Source: Syntrophomonadaceae bacterium (GTDB lineage: Bacteria; Bacillota; Dethiobacteria; DTU022; UBA8154). From it: a stretch of DNA of 6,284 nt. Positions 5,691-6,284 of this stretch are shown here, in pieces. A program made the position numbers and the translations under genes. Position 1 is the stretch's first letter. The number at the start of each line of letters is the position of its first letter. The notes under the pieces were generated by a model. The model was not told the origin of the DNA, ran no database searches, and worked only from the letters and a program-made list of their open reading frames with translations. The DNA is taken from NCBI GenBank assembly GCA_003561325.1, contig PWWY01000077.1, positions 1-6,284 of the forward strand, given 5' to 3'.

Positions 5691-5714
5691 GCATTCCTAT
5701 GGAATGCTTTTTTT
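5691..5714 (+). terminator. Intrinsic terminator, possibly an attenuator of dctP
   Basis: A perfect 7-base stem GCATTCC (5691-5697) / GGAATGC (5701-5707) with a TAT loop is followed at once by seven T. It lies 195 bases after the ligase stop but only 19 bases before the dctP ribosome binding site, leaving no clear room for a promoter after it. It may end the ligase transcript, attenuate dctP, or both. Confidence 0.85.
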
Positions 5715-5748
5715 ATGTTACCCATCACACCACAGGAGGCTGATTGAA

Positions 5749-6284
5749 ATGAAAAAAAATTTGAAACATGGGCTGGTTTGGGTTGGCATTGTCGTACTGG
5801 TCCTGGGCCTGGCAGGATGCGGGAACCCGGCTCCCCAGGAAGAAGGAGCACCTGCGCCGGATGAACCGATCAAGTTCAACCTGGCCCACTTTTTCCCGGC
5901 TGCTCACCCCGTAGAAGCGGAACTCATCCGGGAATGGACCAGGGCCGTCGAGGAAGATACCGGGGGCAGGATCCAGATCGAGTCTTATCCGGGTGAAACC
6001 CTCTCGGGAGCAGCAGATACGTATGAAGGTGTCGTTTCAGGCATCGCGGATATCGGCCTCTCTTGCTTTACCTACACCCGCGGACGGTTTCCCGTGCTGG
6101 AAGCCTTTGAACTACCCGGGATCATCTACAATAATTCTAAAGTAGCCAGCAAGGTGGCCTGGGAGGGCATTAAAGCGTTAAACCCCGAGGAGGTCCAGGA
6201 TACAAAACTATTGATGGTCTTCGCTACCGGCCCCGGCGATCTCTTTACCCGGATTCCCGTGGAGAACCTGGATGATCTTCGAAA
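5749..6284 (+). CDS. dctP: TRAP transporter solute-binding lipoprotein, DctP family (partial)
   Basis: The first 178 codons of an extracytoplasmic substrate-binding protein for a tripartite ATP-independent periplasmic (TRAP) transporter, which takes up carboxylates using an ion gradient. The frame is open to the right edge, so the C-terminus is missing. Residues 1-24 are a lipoprotein signal: KKNLK head, hydrophobic core, lipobox LAGC with Cys24 as the lipid-anchored residue, as expected for a Gram-positive. Then come a Pro/Glu-rich linker and the DctP fold start: FNLAHFFPAAHPVEAEL, GGRIQIESYPGETL, and a block with GIADIGLSCF, YTRGRFPVLEAFELPGI and ATGPGDLFT. The conserved substrate-anchoring arginine lies beyond the window. 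ATG has AGGAGG (5734-5739) 9 bases upstream. The permease genes presumably follow. The substrate is unknown; a carboxylate handled by the upstream ligase is an inference from position. Confidence 0.93.
   Translation, partial: MKKNLKHGLVWVGIVVLVLGLAGCGNPAPQEEGAPAPDEPIKFNLAHFFPAAHPVEAELIREWTRAVEEDTGGRIQIESYPGETLSGAADTYEGVVSGIADIGLSCFTYTRGRFPVLEAFELPGIIYNNSKVASKVAWEGIKALNPEEVQDTKLLMVFATGPGDLFTRIPVENLDDLR

Larger units (their letters stand above)
5497..5748 (+). other. 252-base leader between the ligase and dctP genes
   Basis: No gene is seen. It contains a small hairpin ATAAA-CCTCA-TTTAT (5606-5620), a possible -10 box TAGAAT (5630-5635) with a poor -35, and a 9-base direct repeat ACGGTAGCA (5570-5578, 5642-5650). 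Further on come a stem ATCAG/CTGAT (5653-5657, 5668-5672) and an intrinsic terminator (5691-5714), followed by the dctP ribosome binding site AGGAGG (5734-5739). The layout is that of an attenuated leader; no known riboswitch class is recognised. Confidence 0.5.

Overview
The window looks like chromosomal DNA of a Gram-positive, probably anaerobic Firmicute of the Clostridia/Peptococcaceae kind. This is inferred from four things: strong AGGAGG-type ribosome binding sites, frequent TTG/GTG starts, the yceD-rpmF-plsX gene order, and a membrane-anchored NusG-domain-II protein beside a TRAP-type lipoprotein. No rRNA, tRNA, CRISPR array or mobile element is visible.

Left part (minus strand, bases 1-2507). 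A lipid/ribosome housekeeping operon reads right to left: a DUF177 (YceD/YlbN) protein, ribosomal protein L32 (rpmF), phosphate acyltransferase PlsX, then the first codons of a further gene at the edge, probably fabH. It is driven by a perfect consensus housekeeping promoter (TTGACA, 17 bp, TATAAT) just upstream of yceD. Upstream of that lies a small membrane-anchored NusG-domain-II protein with its own likely promoter.

Middle (2508-3912). A 353-base stretch holds no certain gene. It does hold a small ORF with an excellent Shine-Dalgarno, an 18-bp near-perfect palindrome and other repeats. A DMT/EamA transporter follows on the minus strand. It is divergent from an acyl-CoA ligase-like gene, and each has a recognisable promoter in the shared 176-base gap.

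Right part (plus strand, 3913-6284). A complete AMP-forming acyl-CoA synthetase family protein of 527 residues is followed by a 252-base leader ending in a strong intrinsic terminator. The N-terminal 178 codons of a DctP-type TRAP solute-binding lipoprotein then run off the edge. A carboxylate taken up by the TRAP system and handled by the ligase would fit this layout, but that is inference.

The most unusual signal is in the ligase. The invariant catalytic lysine of motif A10 is glutamate, and the ATP phosphate loop (motif A3) reads TAGIMG instead of TSGTTG. The rest of the fold, the AMP-site motifs, the promoter and the ribosome binding site all look intact. The second most interesting signal is the terminator placed 19 bases before the dctP ribosome binding site, with a possible competing antiterminator pairing, which suggests an attenuator. 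I do not recognise it as a known riboswitch class.
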